From the NCBI GenBank assembly GCA_015494035.1, contig WGBZ01000042.1, positions 1 through 11,870 on the forward strand: DNA of 11,870 bases, written 5' to 3'. The notes under the pieces were generated by a model. It saw nothing but the letters and a program-made list of their open reading frames with translations, searched no databases and was not told the origin of the DNA. A program made the translations under genes and the position numbers. Positions 1-7,626 of the stretch are shown here, one piece after another. Source of the DNA: Lysobacterales bacterium (GTDB lineage: Bacteria; Pseudomonadota; Gammaproteobacteria; Xanthomonadales; Marinicellaceae). Position 1 is the first letter of the stretch. Every line of letters begins with the position of its first letter.

Positions 1-386
1 TCAAACAGCCACGGCCGTTTGGCCTTGTCAGCCAGCGTGGCCGCCAGCCAGGCTGGCAGATAGCTGCGGGCGTGAATTAGTTGCGGCGGTTCCTTTTTGA
101 ACAGCCCGAGCACATGGCGCCGCGCCTGCCACAATTTGCCCACCGTGCTGCGACTAATGCGGCCGGCTGCCAATCGCACCGGCTGCCACTCCAGTGCCTC
201 GCCGAAAGCCGCACGCAATTGGGCTTGCTGTTGCGCCAGCCATTGCTCGTCCCGGTTGTTTTCCAGAGTAATCAAGGTAAAGCGCCAGCCTTTGGCACTC
301 AAGCCGCGCAAATAGCCCAGCACCTGAGAGTGCACCAGTGGCTCCTCCAGCGAGTTCCAGCTGATGTACCACACGCGCTTGTTCAC
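1..386 (-). CDS. Glycosyltransferase family 4-like protein, N-terminal part (runs off left edge)
   Basis: This is the first 128 codons of a gene read leftward; the rest lies outside the window. The start is a GTG at 386-384 whose GTGA overlaps the TGA stop of the upstream glycosyltransferase gene. A GGAGG at 392-396, 5 bases upstream, supports it. The N-terminus (MNKRVWYISWNSLEEPLVHS, then QVLGYLRGLSAKG) has the layout of group 1 glycosyltransferases of the 'SQVLPYLKGLSARGH' type: a first beta strand, then a helix following a P-x-x-x-SQV element. HARSYLP at residues 105-111 fits the end of the GT-B N-terminal Rossmann domain. The donor-binding half with the EX7E motif is not visible, so sugar specificity cannot be read. 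The role inferred is adding one sugar to the lipid-linked repeat unit in the cytoplasm, at the inner membrane. Confidence 0.8.
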   Translation of the reverse strand, partial: MNKRVWYISWNSLEEPLVHSQVLGYLRGLSAKGWRFTLITLENNRDEQWLAQQQAQLRAAFGEALEWQPVRLAAGRISRSTVGKLWQARRHVLGLFKKEPPQLIHARSYLPAWLAATLADKAKRPWLF

Positions 387-1516
387 GATGGCCTCCGCTG
401 TGTTTCGCCATTGCCCCCATAACGGCCATAACGGCGCTGCACATCGCGTAAATGGGCCAGGAACTTCGGCGCCAATACATCCAGGCTGTGTTTTTGTTCC
501 ACTTCGGCGCGTGCGGCCTGGGCAATGTTTTCGCGCAAGGCCGCACTGTGGGACAGGTCCTCCAGCGCCTGTAGCCATTGTTCATCCGTGGCGCACAAAA
601 AACCGCTGCGGCCGTTATCAATCAATTGCCGGTTAAAGCCCACGTCACTCACCACTGCCGGTACGCCAGCGGCCATATAGGTGCGCGCCTTGCCGCCTGA
701 CTTGCCTAAAGACCACGCCTCGTCCGGCAGCGGCATCAGGCCCATATCGCATTGGTGCAGTTGGACCACTTCAGTGTCCAGGCGCCACGGGATGTGTTTG
801 ACCGGAAAAACCGAGGAGGCAAACCGCCCCCCGCCAATGACGCGCAATTCCATGCTCTGGCCCCGGGCTTCGAGGCGCTGCGCCAGTGTCTCCAGTGGCT
901 GACGAATCCCTTGCAGGTATTTTTCCGTAGAGGGCGATCCCAACCAGCCCAGAATCAGGTGTTTTTTTTCATTGTGGCGTGGCCGCCGGGGAATACGCCG
1001 GGTGTCCTCGGCCACCAGCACCGTGCGGGCATCCGGGCACCAGTTGGCTGCCTGATCGCGCAAATAGTCATTGCCGGCAAAAACCGCCGAAGCACTGGCC
1101 ATGATGCGGGGAATCCGACCCGGATTTTTTAATTTATCCGACAAGGGCGTACTGGCACTGGGCTTGAAAATAAACAAGGCATCATCGTAGTCAAAAATCA
1201 GTGGCACTTGACAGGCACGCACCCGGCGCTCAAACCACAGCGGCCCGAAGGGCAGCGCCTCCCGCTGGCAGAAAACCACGTCGTAGCGGCGGATGCGCCA
1301 AGCATCGCGCAGACGCCGAAAAACGCCGGCCAGCACACCCACCACCTTGCCCGGCAAGTGGCCCGGCTGGTAAATGAGCCCATAGGCACGCTCGGAATAA
1401 AAAGGCGACACATCGAAGGCCACCCCCTGTTCGCGCAAGAAAGGCAAATACTGATAAACCCGATAGCGACTGCTGGCGCCAGAGCGCGGGTATTTGGTCA
1501 GGAAAAGCACCTTCAT
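383..1516 (-). CDS. GT-B glycosyltransferase (GT4-like), 377 aa
   Basis: A cytoplasmic glycosyltransferase of the GT4-like group. I chose the ATG at 1516, although the open frame extends up to 1609. This start forms ATGA with the stop of the upstream gene, has AGGAG at 1528-1532, and gives the usual N-terminus MKVLFLTKYPRSGASSRYRV. The N-terminal domain includes FDYDDALF at residues 108-115, common in this subfamily. In the C-terminal donor domain, MPLPDEAWSLGKSGGK (residues 261-276) and YMAAGVPAVVS (280-290) replace the canonical EX7E. E266 is present but the second glutamate is not, which is usual in the branch with D-x-W-x-x-GK-x-x-x-K. The final residues, rich in R and G, overlap the next gene by 4 bases. 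The frame contains an A8 run (962-969 on this strand), a possible slippage site. Donor and acceptor are unknown. Confidence 0.85.
   Translation of the reverse strand: MKVLFLTKYPRSGASSRYRVYQYLPFLREQGVAFDVSPFYSERAYGLIYQPGHLPGKVVGVLAGVFRRLRDAWRIRRYDVVFCQREALPFGPLWFERRVRACQVPLIFDYDDALFIFKPSASTPLSDKLKNPGRIPRIMASASAVFAGNDYLRDQAANWCPDARTVLVAEDTRRIPRRPRHNEKKHLILGWLGSPSTEKYLQGIRQPLETLAQRLEARGQSMELRVIGGGRFASSVFPVKHIPWRLDTEVVQLHQCDMGLMPLPDEAWSLGKSGGKARTYMAAGVPAVVSDVGFNRQLIDNGRSGFLCATDEQWLQALEDLSHSAALRENIAQAARAEVEQKHSLDVLAPKFLAHLRDVQRRYGRYGGNGETQRRPS
392..396 (-). promoter_or_regulatory. Ribosome binding site that decides the GTG start of the left-edge glycosyltransferase
   Basis: Read on the minus strand, GGAGG lies 5 bases before the GTG at 386. 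It is within the last codons of the upstream gene. This, with the GTGA overlap, fixes the start, because no ATG is well placed nearby. Confidence 0.6.
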
Positions 1517-2712
1517 GCCGCCGGTGTCTCCTGCTTTCCGGAAGACGTTACCGTTTGAATCACGGGCTGCGCTGGGCGTTGCAACAGCCGTTGATACAAA
1601 CTCAGCCACTGCTGGCCGATGGCCTGGGGGGAAAATTGTGTCTGGACACGGGCCTTGGCGGCTGTGCCCAGAGTAGCGCGGGCCACCGGGGAATCCAACA
1701 AGTAACGCACTGTGCTTAGCCAGCCGGATTCATGGGCCAGGGGCACAATGCGGCCGGCCTCCCCCAGGGTTTCCGGCAAGCCGCCGGCATCACTGGCCAG
1801 CACCGGCTTGCCCAGGGCCATGGCCTCGGCGGCGGTCATGCCAAAACCTTCCTGCCGCGACGGCTGAATCACCAGCGTGGCTTCAGCCAGGCGTTGCAGC
1901 ATGTCGGCATGGGAAATCTCCCCCGTGATGCCAATCACATCAGACAGGCCTTCGGCATGAATGCGTGCCTGCACGGCATCCAGTAGTGGCCCGCCGCCGG
2001 CAAACAGCCAGCGCAGCCCGGGGTACTCCCGGCGCAGTTGCCGGGCCAGAACAATGGCAAAGTCGTGGCCCTTTTCCGACACCAGGCGGCCGGGCAGCAC
2101 AATCAGCGGCGCTGACGCCGCAGGCGTGGTCGCGAGGGTTTGATGCGGCAGGGGAAGCGGTACACTGACAGGGTTGGGAATAACGGTGATCGCCGCTGGT
2201 GGTAACTGCCAGTGCTGACAATAATGGTTCTTGACGGCCGCTGAAACGGCATGCCAGTGCTGGAAAGTGCCCGCCGCTCGCCGCGCCAGGGCTTTTTTCA
2301 GCCAGTGACGGGGCCTGGCCGAGGGGGCCACCGGTTTCTCGTAACCCAGGTTGTGCAGGCTACCGATTTTCACTGGCTGCCCCGGCGCCAACCGCGCAAA
2401 GGGCCAGCCGGCCACCATCACCGAACGGGTCAGGTGGGCCTGCAGCACATCCACCGGCTGGCGGTGCAGGTGCTGTTGCAGTTCCCGCGCTTTCTGGCCA
2501 TAACTTGTGCTGTGGAGAAAATCCACCGCAATGCCCTGGCTTCGAAAAGCCGGAGCCAGTTCTCGCCTGGCGGCGGTGGAACCGTCCAACACCAGCACGT
2601 GCGCGACCACCCCGGCCTCACGCAGTGCCGGCAAGACATTCAATAGCGACTGCTCGGCACCGCCACGGCCCAGACTTTCGATCAGATGCACCACCTTTAT
2701 GGACTCACCCAT
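1513..2712 (-). CDS. GT4 glycosyltransferase, 399 aa
   Basis: A complete retaining GT-B glycosyltransferase, first gene of the leftward group. The N-terminal domain opens with VVHLIESLGRGGAEQSLLNV, where the G-rich loop GRGGAE (residues 15-20) is typical of GT4 enzymes. The donor domain has LPGRLVSEKGH (206-216), with R209 and K214 expected to contact the diphosphate. It also has EGFGMTAAE (288-296), a clean E-X7-E motif with E288 and E296, followed by AMALGKPVLASDAGGLPE. The length matches full-length GT4 proteins. The ATG at 2712 is the only well-placed start; the Shine-Dalgarno sequence before it is weak. The stop overlaps the start of the next glycosyltransferase by 4 bases, so the two are probably co-translated. 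The first base of the gene lies about 200 bases from the divergent operon. Sugar specificity cannot be told from the sequence. Confidence 0.9.
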   Translation of the reverse strand: MGESIKVVHLIESLGRGGAEQSLLNVLPALREAGVVAHVLVLDGSTAARRELAPAFRSQGIAVDFLHSTSYGQKARELQQHLHRQPVDVLQAHLTRSVMVAGWPFARLAPGQPVKIGSLHNLGYEKPVAPSARPRHWLKKALARRAAGTFQHWHAVSAAVKNHYCQHWQLPPAAITVIPNPVSVPLPLPHQTLATTPAASAPLIVLPGRLVSEKGHDFAIVLARQLRREYPGLRWLFAGGGPLLDAVQARIHAEGLSDVIGITGEISHADMLQRLAEATLVIQPSRQEGFGMTAAEAMALGKPVLASDAGGLPETLGEAGRIVPLAHESGWLSTVRYLLDSPVARATLGTAAKARVQTQFSPQAIGQQWLSLYQRLLQRPAQPVIQTVTSSGKQETPAA

Positions 2713-2912
2713 GCGCTCAGTCAGACTTCTCTGTGTGATAACTCAATAAATGCCACACTGGCGAACAACCCATTTGTGACAGCCGGAAAACAATGGCTCA
2801 TTGTAATGGCTTTTTCCGCCCGGGCCGCTAAAATCCCCCACACATGGGCGTTAATGAGTGAAAACCAATGTCACACCTTGGCGCCTGCTCCTTTTTCAAA
2901 CACATCCGGACC
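2713..2912. other. Divergent intergenic region between the two glycosyltransferase operons
   Basis: These 200 bases separate the leftward and rightward polysaccharide operons and must hold their promoters unless transcription comes from elsewhere. I found no convincing sigma-70 pair in either direction: TTGTGA (2774-2779) and TAAAAT (2829-2834) are present but badly spaced. The clearest element is the inverted repeat at 2790-2804. An in-frame ATG at 2868 could extend the rightward gene by 15 codons, but that extension does not resemble the family's N-terminus. Confidence 0.5.
2790..2804. repeat. Perfect inverted repeat ACAATG-gct-CATTGT
   Basis: Two 6-base arms are separated by 3 bases, midway between the divergent operons. 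It has no U-run on either side, so it is not a terminator. The position fits an operator for a dimeric regulator shared by both operons, but that is inference. Confidence 0.4.
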
Positions 2913-4073
2913 ATGGCCAAAATATTGCAAGTCTGCAACACCGACTTTTACCTGAACCGCTTTCTCAAGCCGCTGATCGAGGGCCTGCTTGAGTCTGGCC
3001 ATGCCGTGCACACCGCTTGCCACACCACGGCGGATTTCAATGCCCTAGATGACCCCCGCGTGCGGCACTTTGACGTGAATTTTCCCGCCACCGCATCGCC
3101 CTGGGGCTTTGTGCGCGCCATCAAGCGCCTGATGCAGATTATCCGTGCCGGCGAGTACGATTGCGTCAACAGCCATAACCGCAATGCCAGCCTGGCCGCG
3201 CGTGTGGCCGCCTGGCGCTGTGGCGTGCCTATAAACCTTTACACCGCACACGGCTATTATTTCCACGATGACCAAAAGGCACTGGCCCACGCCCTGACGG
3301 TTCAGATGGAGCGTTGGCTGGCAAAAATCACCGATTACACCTTGAGCCAGTCCCGCGAAGACATGGAATTCATGCTGGCCAAAGGCTATGTGGCGGAAAA
3401 CCATATTGACTGGATCGGCAACGGCATTGACACCCAGCGCTTTCTGCCTGCCGATGCCCGGGGCGGTCAGGATGCACTGCGCCAGCGCCTGGCACTGCCA
3501 CATGAGGCCTGGACTGTTTCCGCCGTGGGCCGACTGGTGCGGGGCAAGGGTTTTCAGGACCTCATCACCGCCTTTGCCCGGTTTCATCAGCGCCACCCCA
3601 ACAGCCACCTGCTGCTGATTGGCGGCAACATCGCCCAGGATATTGAACCCTTCGCCCGGGAAATCCGGCAACAGATTGACGAGGCCGGCCTGCATCAGGC
3701 CATTACCATCACCGGGCTGGTGGATAACGTGGAAGACTACCTGGCCGCCAGCGATGCCTACGTACTGCCGTCCTACCGCGAAGGCGTTTCCCGTTCCCTG
3801 CTGGAAGCCATGAGCTGCCGTCTGCCGGTGGTGGCCACGCGCATTCGCGGCTGCCGGGAGGTCATTCGCCACGGCAAAAACGGCCTGCTCTACCCGCCCC
3901 ATGACCACGCGGCCCTGACAGAAAAACTCGAAATCCTTTATACTCAGCCGCAACTGGCCGCTTCACTGGCTGATGCCGCCAGCCAGACCGTGCGCCGGCA
4001 ATACGACCAGAGCCACTACATTGAACGCCAGCTCAACGCCATCAACACACTGCTGAATGCCCATGAGTCTTAA
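2913..4073 (+). CDS. GT4 glycosyltransferase (CapM/EpsD-like), 386 aa
   Basis: First gene of the rightward operon. I prefer the ATG at 2913 over the one at 2868, because it gives MAKILQVCNTDFYLNRFLKP, the usual beginning of this family; the 15 extra residues look unrelated. The N-terminal domain contains NSHNR (86-90) and YTAHGYYFH (110-118). The linker and donor domain contain IGNGID (168-173), VGRLVRGKGF (205-214, with R207 and K212 as likely phosphate contacts) and EGVSRSLLE (290-298), a clean E-X7-E. These are the hallmarks of the CapM/PglA/EpsD group of GT4 enzymes, which act on undecaprenyl-linked acceptors and often use N-acetylated deoxysugars. The gene's end overlaps the next gene by 11 bases. 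The exact donor is not known; the operon context suggests a 3-acetamido-3,6-dideoxyhexose or a partner sugar. Confidence 0.88.
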   Translation: MAKILQVCNTDFYLNRFLKPLIEGLLESGHAVHTACHTTADFNALDDPRVRHFDVNFPATASPWGFVRAIKRLMQIIRAGEYDCVNSHNRNASLAARVAAWRCGVPINLYTAHGYYFHDDQKALAHALTVQMERWLAKITDYTLSQSREDMEFMLAKGYVAENHIDWIGNGIDTQRFLPADARGGQDALRQRLALPHEAWTVSAVGRLVRGKGFQDLITAFARFHQRHPNSHLLLIGGNIAQDIEPFAREIRQQIDEAGLHQAITITGLVDNVEDYLAASDAYVLPSYREGVSRSLLEAMSCRLPVVATRIRGCREVIRHGKNGLLYPPHDHAALTEKLEILYTQPQLAASLADAASQTVRRQYDQSHYIERQLNAINTLLNAHES

Positions 4074-4467
4074 TCAGTGCAAACTCATTTCATTGCCGAA
4101 AATATCCAACCCCAAGGGCAATCTGACTTTTATCGAAGGCCGGCAACACGTGCCTTTCGCCATCCAGCGGGTGTACTACCTGTATGATGTGCCCGGCGGC
4201 GCCGAACGTGGCGGCCATGCGCACAAGGACTTGCAACAACTGATTATCGCGGCCTCCGGCAGTTTCGATATCACACTGGACGATGGCCGCAAAAAGCACA
4301 CCTGGCACATGAACCGGCCCTACATTGGCCTTTATGTGCCCACCATGATCTGGCGCGAAATCACCAATTTTTCATCCGGCTCGGTGCTAATGGTACTGGC
4401 TTCCAATCGCTATGACGAGGCCGATTACTACCGTAATTACGCTGATTTTCTGGCGGCGCTGAAATGA
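4063..4467 (+). CDS. fdtA/qdtA: dTDP-4-keto-6-deoxyglucose 3,4-ketoisomerase (FdtA/QdtA family)
   Basis: A cupin-fold enzyme of about 134 residues. It shifts the keto group of dTDP-4-keto-6-deoxyglucose from C4 to C3, the step before 3-amination to Fuc3N or Qui3N. Family signatures are [13 protein letters not shown] (residues 32-44), [11 protein letters not shown] (49-59, with H52 and H54 matching the catalytic His pair of FdtA), LDDG (72-75) and the C-terminal [18 protein letters not shown] took ATG 4063; ATG 4057 adds only two residues. Aligned to the two studied enzymes from memory, the product-deciding positions carry K18 (Arg in FdtA, Tyr in QdtA) and R98 (His in FdtA, Arg in QdtA). The galacto or gluco product is therefore not decided. 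The gene overlaps the upstream glycosyltransferase by 11 bases and the aminotransferase by 4. Confidence 0.88.
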   Translation: MSLNQCKLISLPKISNPKGNLTFIEGRQHVPFAIQRVYYLYDVPGGAERGGHAHKDLQQLIIAASGSFDITLDDGRKKHTWHMNRPYIGLYVPTMIWREITNFSSGSVLMVLASNRYDEADYYRNYADFLAALK

Positions 4468-5561
4468 AGGTGCCTTTCCAGAGCCTGCAACGCGAACTGG
4501 AACCGCTGGCTGAAGAATTGAAACAGGCGCTCAATGCGGTCATTGATTCGGGCTTTTTTATCCGTGGTTCCGAGGCACGCGCCTTTGAAAAGGAATTCGC
4601 GTCCTTTTGCGGCGTCACCGACGCAGTGGGTTGCGGTAATGGCCTTGATGCCCTGCAACTGATTCTGCGCGGACTGGGCATCGGCCCGGGGGATGAGGTG
4701 ATCGTTCCGGCACACACCTTTATTGCCACCTGGCTGGCCGTCAGTCATTGTGGCGCCACCCCGGTACCGGTGGATTGCCTGGAGGAAACCGGCAACATCA
4801 ACCCTGAAGCCATTGCACCGGCCATCAGCCCACGGACCCGGGCCATTATTGCAGTGCACCTGTATGGTCAGCCGGCCCGGATGGATGCCATTGCAGATGT
4901 CGCCAGGTCCCATAAGCTGAAACTGATTGAAGACGCGGCCCAGGCGCATGGAGCCACCTGTCAAGGTAACCCCGTCGGCTCCCTGGGCGATGCCGCCGCC
5001 TTCAGTTTTTATCCCGCCAAGAACCTGGGGGCGCTGGGTGATGCCGGGGCCGTAACCAGCAACGACAAAACCCTGCTGGAAGCCGTGCGAACGCTGGGCA
5101 ATTACGGCTCTCGACAAAAATACCAGCACGATGTGCAGGGCATCAATTCACGTCTGGATGAACTGCAGGCGGCGGCCCTGCGGGTCAAGTTACGACACCT
5201 GGAATCACAAAACCGGCGCAGACAGGCCATTGCCGCGTATTACCTGGACGCACTGAACAGCACTCCTGTGCAACTGCCAACGGTGGTTCCGGGTATGGAA
5301 CCCGTCTGGCACCAATTTGTAGTTCGCTGCCAGCAACGGGATGCCTTGCAGTCTCACTTGCGCGATGGCGGCATTGAAACACTGATTCACTACCCAGTGG
5401 CCTGTCATCAATCCGCGGCTTACGTGTCATCAATGCCGGACAGCCACTTCCCGGTGGCCGAAAAACTGGCCGCAGAAGTCCTCAGCCTGCCCATTTCCCA
5501 CGCCTTGACAGACAGTGAAGTGATGCAGGTAGCCGATACCGTCAAGGGCTTTTTCCGATGA
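4464..5561 (+). CDS. fdtB/qdtB: PLP-dependent dTDP-3-keto-6-deoxyhexose aminotransferase (DegT/DnrJ/EryC1/StrS family; FdtB/QdtB-like)
   Basis: A 365-residue sugar aminotransferase, the usual length for the family. It should transfer an amino group from glutamate to C3 of the keto sugar made by the gene just upstream, giving dTDP-Fuc3N or dTDP-Qui3N. Visible landmarks are GCGNGLDAL (56-64, cofactor phosphate loop), [11 protein letters not shown] (82-92), EDAAQAHGA (156-164, where D157 should hold the pyridine nitrogen) and [16 protein letters not shown] (181-196), in which K186 is the expected PLP lysine. NYGSRQKY and [16 protein letters not shown] follow in the usual order. The ATG at 4464 overlaps the ketoisomerase stop as ATGA, and the gene ends with a second ATGA into the acyltransferase. 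Pairing with an FdtA/QdtA-type isomerase points to a C3 rather than a C4 aminotransferase. Confidence 0.9.
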   Translation: MKVPFQSLQRELEPLAEELKQALNAVIDSGFFIRGSEARAFEKEFASFCGVTDAVGCGNGLDALQLILRGLGIGPGDEVIVPAHTFIATWLAVSHCGATPVPVDCLEETGNINPEAIAPAISPRTRAIIAVHLYGQPARMDAIADVARSHKLKLIEDAAQAHGATCQGNPVGSLGDAAAFSFYPAKNLGALGDAGAVTSNDKTLLEAVRTLGNYGSRQKYQHDVQGINSRLDELQAAALRVKLRHLESQNRRRQAIAAYYLDALNSTPVQLPTVVPGMEPVWHQFVVRCQQRDALQSHLRDGGIETLIHYPVACHQSAAYVSSMPDSHFPVAEKLAAEVLSLPISHALTDSEVMQVADTVKGFFR

Positions 5562-6169
5562 AAGGGATGTTCCTCCAGTTGACGCAACTGGCCAGCGCCC
5601 TGAACCAGCGTCTGGGAAAGCACTGGCGGCGGCGAATCAAACCCGCTCTGGTACGGGCCCGGCCTTATTGGCACCGCATCAAGTTTCTCCTTAACTGTTT
5701 CAAGTTCGAACGTTTTGGCCAGCGCTGTTCACTGGCTGGGCCGGTCAAGGTGCTGGGAACGCCCCGGATCTGCCTGGGCGATCACGTGGCTTTCCGCAGC
5801 CACATCACCATTGGCGGCAATGGCTCCCTGCTCATTGATGATCATGCTGTTATTAATGACTATTGCGTCATCTCGGCTTTTGACTGCATTGCGATTGGCA
5901 AAAATGTCATGCTGGCGCCTTATGTTTACGTGCTTGATATTGACCATGCCTTTGCAGACACCAGCCGACCCATTGCCAATCAGGGGTATGAAACATCCGC
6001 CGTTACTATCGAAGAAGGCGTGTGGGTTGGCACGCAATCGGTGGTCACACGCGGGGTCACCATCGGCAAAAACAGCATTATTGCGGCCAATAGCGTGGTT
6101 ACTCGGGATATCCCGCCCAACAGTATCGCTGCCGGTAGCCCGGCGGTGGTGATCAAAACACGCAAATAA
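5558..6169 (+). CDS. Left-handed beta-helix acyltransferase (MAT/WbbJ-like), candidate 3-N-acetyltransferase
   Basis: A 203-residue hexapeptide-repeat acyltransferase, probably acetyl-CoA dependent, trimeric and cytoplasmic. The first 50 residues are basic and helical. From about residue 55 come hexapeptide turns: [42 protein letters not shown] (126-139) contains H130, the likely catalytic base, and the C-terminal coil runs from [15 protein letters not shown] to [11 protein letters not shown]. This is the layout of the maltose/galactoside O-acetyltransferase-like group, not the one I associate with QdtC/FdtC. Its place, directly after the aminotransferase with an ATGA overlap, still makes it the positional candidate for N-acetylating the 3-amino sugar. 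O-acetylation of the glycan is the alternative. There is no Shine-Dalgarno sequence, so translation is probably coupled. A paralogue closes the operon at 8591-9160. Confidence 0.85.
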   Translation: MKGMFLQLTQLASALNQRLGKHWRRRIKPALVRARPYWHRIKFLLNCFKFERFGQRCSLAGPVKVLGTPRICLGDHVAFRSHITIGGNGSLLIDDHAVINDYCVISAFDCIAIGKNVMLAPYVYVLDIDHAFADTSRPIANQGYETSAVTIEEGVWVGTQSVVTRGVTIGKNSIIAANSVVTRDIPPNSIAAGSPAVVIKTRK

Positions 6170-6177
6170 GTCTCCTG

Positions 6178-7626
6178 ATGCGGCGTTTATTCAAAGTCAC
6201 AGCCCTGCTTTCCTCCAGCTCGCTGGTGGAAATCACACTGAATATCATCAAAACCAAACTGCTCGCACTGCTGACCGGCCCTACCGGAGTGGGGCTGATG
6301 GGCCTGTACCAGTCGCTCATCAACCTACTGCGAAGCCTGGCCAGTGTGTTTGCCGGCGCTGGTGTGGTGCAGGTGGCCGCCCCCTTGCCGGATGAACAGA
6401 AAGCCGATTTGTACCGGGCATTGCTGCGTTACGTGCTGGGCGTGTCCGGGCTTGTAACGCTGGCACTGATTCTCTTCAGCCGCCCGGTAGCGATCTTCTT
6501 TTTTAACGATGCTGGCCGCTATAAGGAACTGATGGGTTTTGCGCTCATCACGCCCGTTATATTCCTGGGCATTTTCTGGCGCTCCTGGCTGAATGCCTTG
6601 CGGCAGGTCAGAAGCCTGGCAAAACTCAAAATCATGGCCACATCGACAGTGGTTGTCACCACGGTGGTTCTGGTTTGGGTATGGAAACTGAAAGGGGTTT
6701 ACCTGGCCGCGCTGCTTTATCCTGTTCCCTTGGCCATGCTTGCCTGGCGAGCCTTCAAAAAGGTCTTTCCGGCAGCCCTGCCTCAACCCGCCTTGTCTGA
6801 ACACCAGGCAATTGACATCAGCGCACGTATCCGTCAGGTGCTGGCTACGGGTCAAACCCTTCTCATCAGTAGTTTATTGTTCACCGGCTCTGTGCTATTT
6901 GTCAAAGGGTTGATCAACCGTCAACTAGGCGCGCAGGCACTGGGGTATTTTCAAGCCAGTTGGACCCTGGCCATGGTGTATATTGAATTACTGCTGGCAG
7001 CTTTGGGCATGGATTTTTTTCCTCGCCTGGCTGCAGCCTGCACGGACAAGCGTACAACCAACGCCCTCATCAACCAGCAACTGGCCTTTACCCTTATGCT
7101 TTCCATGCCGGTCATTCTGGCCCTGATGCTTTTGGCCCCCTGGGCCTTGCAATGGCTGTATTCGAGGCAGTTTCTGCCCGCTGACGGGGTCTTGCAATGG
7201 CAACTGACGGGGGACTTTTTCAAAGTGATTTCATGGGTGCTTGGGTATGTCCTGATTGCACACAAAAAACTTGGGCAATCGCTGGTGATCCAGCTCCTCT
7301 GGGTGAGCCTGTTCAGCGCCGGCAGCGTGCTGCTCATGCCCGGTTACGGCATCCATGCCCCTGGCATGGCTTTTGCGCTGGCTTATGCAGGCAGCGCGGG
7401 GCTGAGTCTGGGACTGGTGGCACATCAACTGGGCTGGCGACCCGACCGACACGCTGGCCTGGCGGTGATAACCACACTGGCCGTAGCGGCAATAACCCTG
7501 ATCAGTTTCAGTTTTCCAACCCACCGCAGCGGTTTACTGGCGCTGCTCTTCCTGTTCAGCTTGTCAGCCTCTGTCAGCTGGCTGTGGCGCCAATGGCATC
7601 AGGAAACCGAAGACAACCCCTCATGA
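6178..7626 (+). CDS. wzx: Polysaccharide repeat-unit flippase (Wzx, WzxE-like; MOP superfamily)
   Basis: A 482-residue integral inner-membrane protein with about a dozen hydrophobic helices, beginning at residues 8-32 and continuing to about 470. It should flip the finished undecaprenyl-diphosphate-linked repeat unit to the periplasmic side. Signatures are LTGPTGVGLMGLYQSL (32-47), which matches the first-helix loop of WzxE-type translocases, and WQLTGDFFKVISWVLGY (341-357), which closely resembles the WQLVGD-x-x-KV-x-x-x-x-GY segment I recall from WzxE. WzxE handles a repeat unit containing a 4-amino-4,6-dideoxygalactose, which fits the amino-deoxysugar genes beside it. The start at 6178 lies 8 bases after the acyltransferase stop and sits just before the first helix; no good Shine-Dalgarno sequence is visible. 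The stop overlaps the next start as ATGA. Confidence 0.88.
   Translation: MRRLFKVTALLSSSSLVEITLNIIKTKLLALLTGPTGVGLMGLYQSLINLLRSLASVFAGAGVVQVAAPLPDEQKADLYRALLRYVLGVSGLVTLALILFSRPVAIFFFNDAGRYKELMGFALITPVIFLGIFWRSWLNALRQVRSLAKLKIMATSTVVVTTVVLVWVWKLKGVYLAALLYPVPLAMLAWRAFKKVFPAALPQPALSEHQAIDISARIRQVLATGQTLLISSLLFTGSVLFVKGLINRQLGAQALGYFQASWTLAMVYIELLLAALGMDFFPRLAAACTDKRTTNALINQQLAFTLMLSMPVILALMLLAPWALQWLYSRQFLPADGVLQWQLTGDFFKVISWVLGYVLIAHKKLGQSLVIQLLWVSLFSAGSVLLMPGYGIHAPGMAFALAYAGSAGLSLGLVAHQLGWRPDRHAGLAVITTLAVAAITLISFSFPTHRSGLLALLFLFSLSASVSWLWRQWHQETEDNPS

Noticed and set aside
1517..1609. A 31-codon upstream extension of the 377-residue glycosyltransferase
   Set aside because: It overlaps the preceding gene, does not resemble the family, and the ATG at 1516 has both an ATGA overlap and AGGAG upstream.
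2868..2912. Upstream ATG adding 15 residues to the first rightward glycosyltransferase
   Set aside because: The added residues do not match the usual beginning of the family, which starts at the ATG at 2913.
3045..3953. A 302-codon minus-strand frame opposite the GT4 gene
   Set aside because: It is a shadow of a strongly supported glycosyltransferase and shows no recognisable domain.
4437..5129. A 230-codon minus-strand frame opposite the aminotransferase
   Set aside because: The plus-strand gene has all PLP-enzyme landmarks; the antisense frame has none.
7197..7622. A 142-codon upstream extension of the GT2 gene, in another frame of wzx
   Set aside because: The extension is low-complexity out-of-frame wzx sequence. 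The ATG at 7623 gives the normal GT2 N-terminus and an ATGA overlap.
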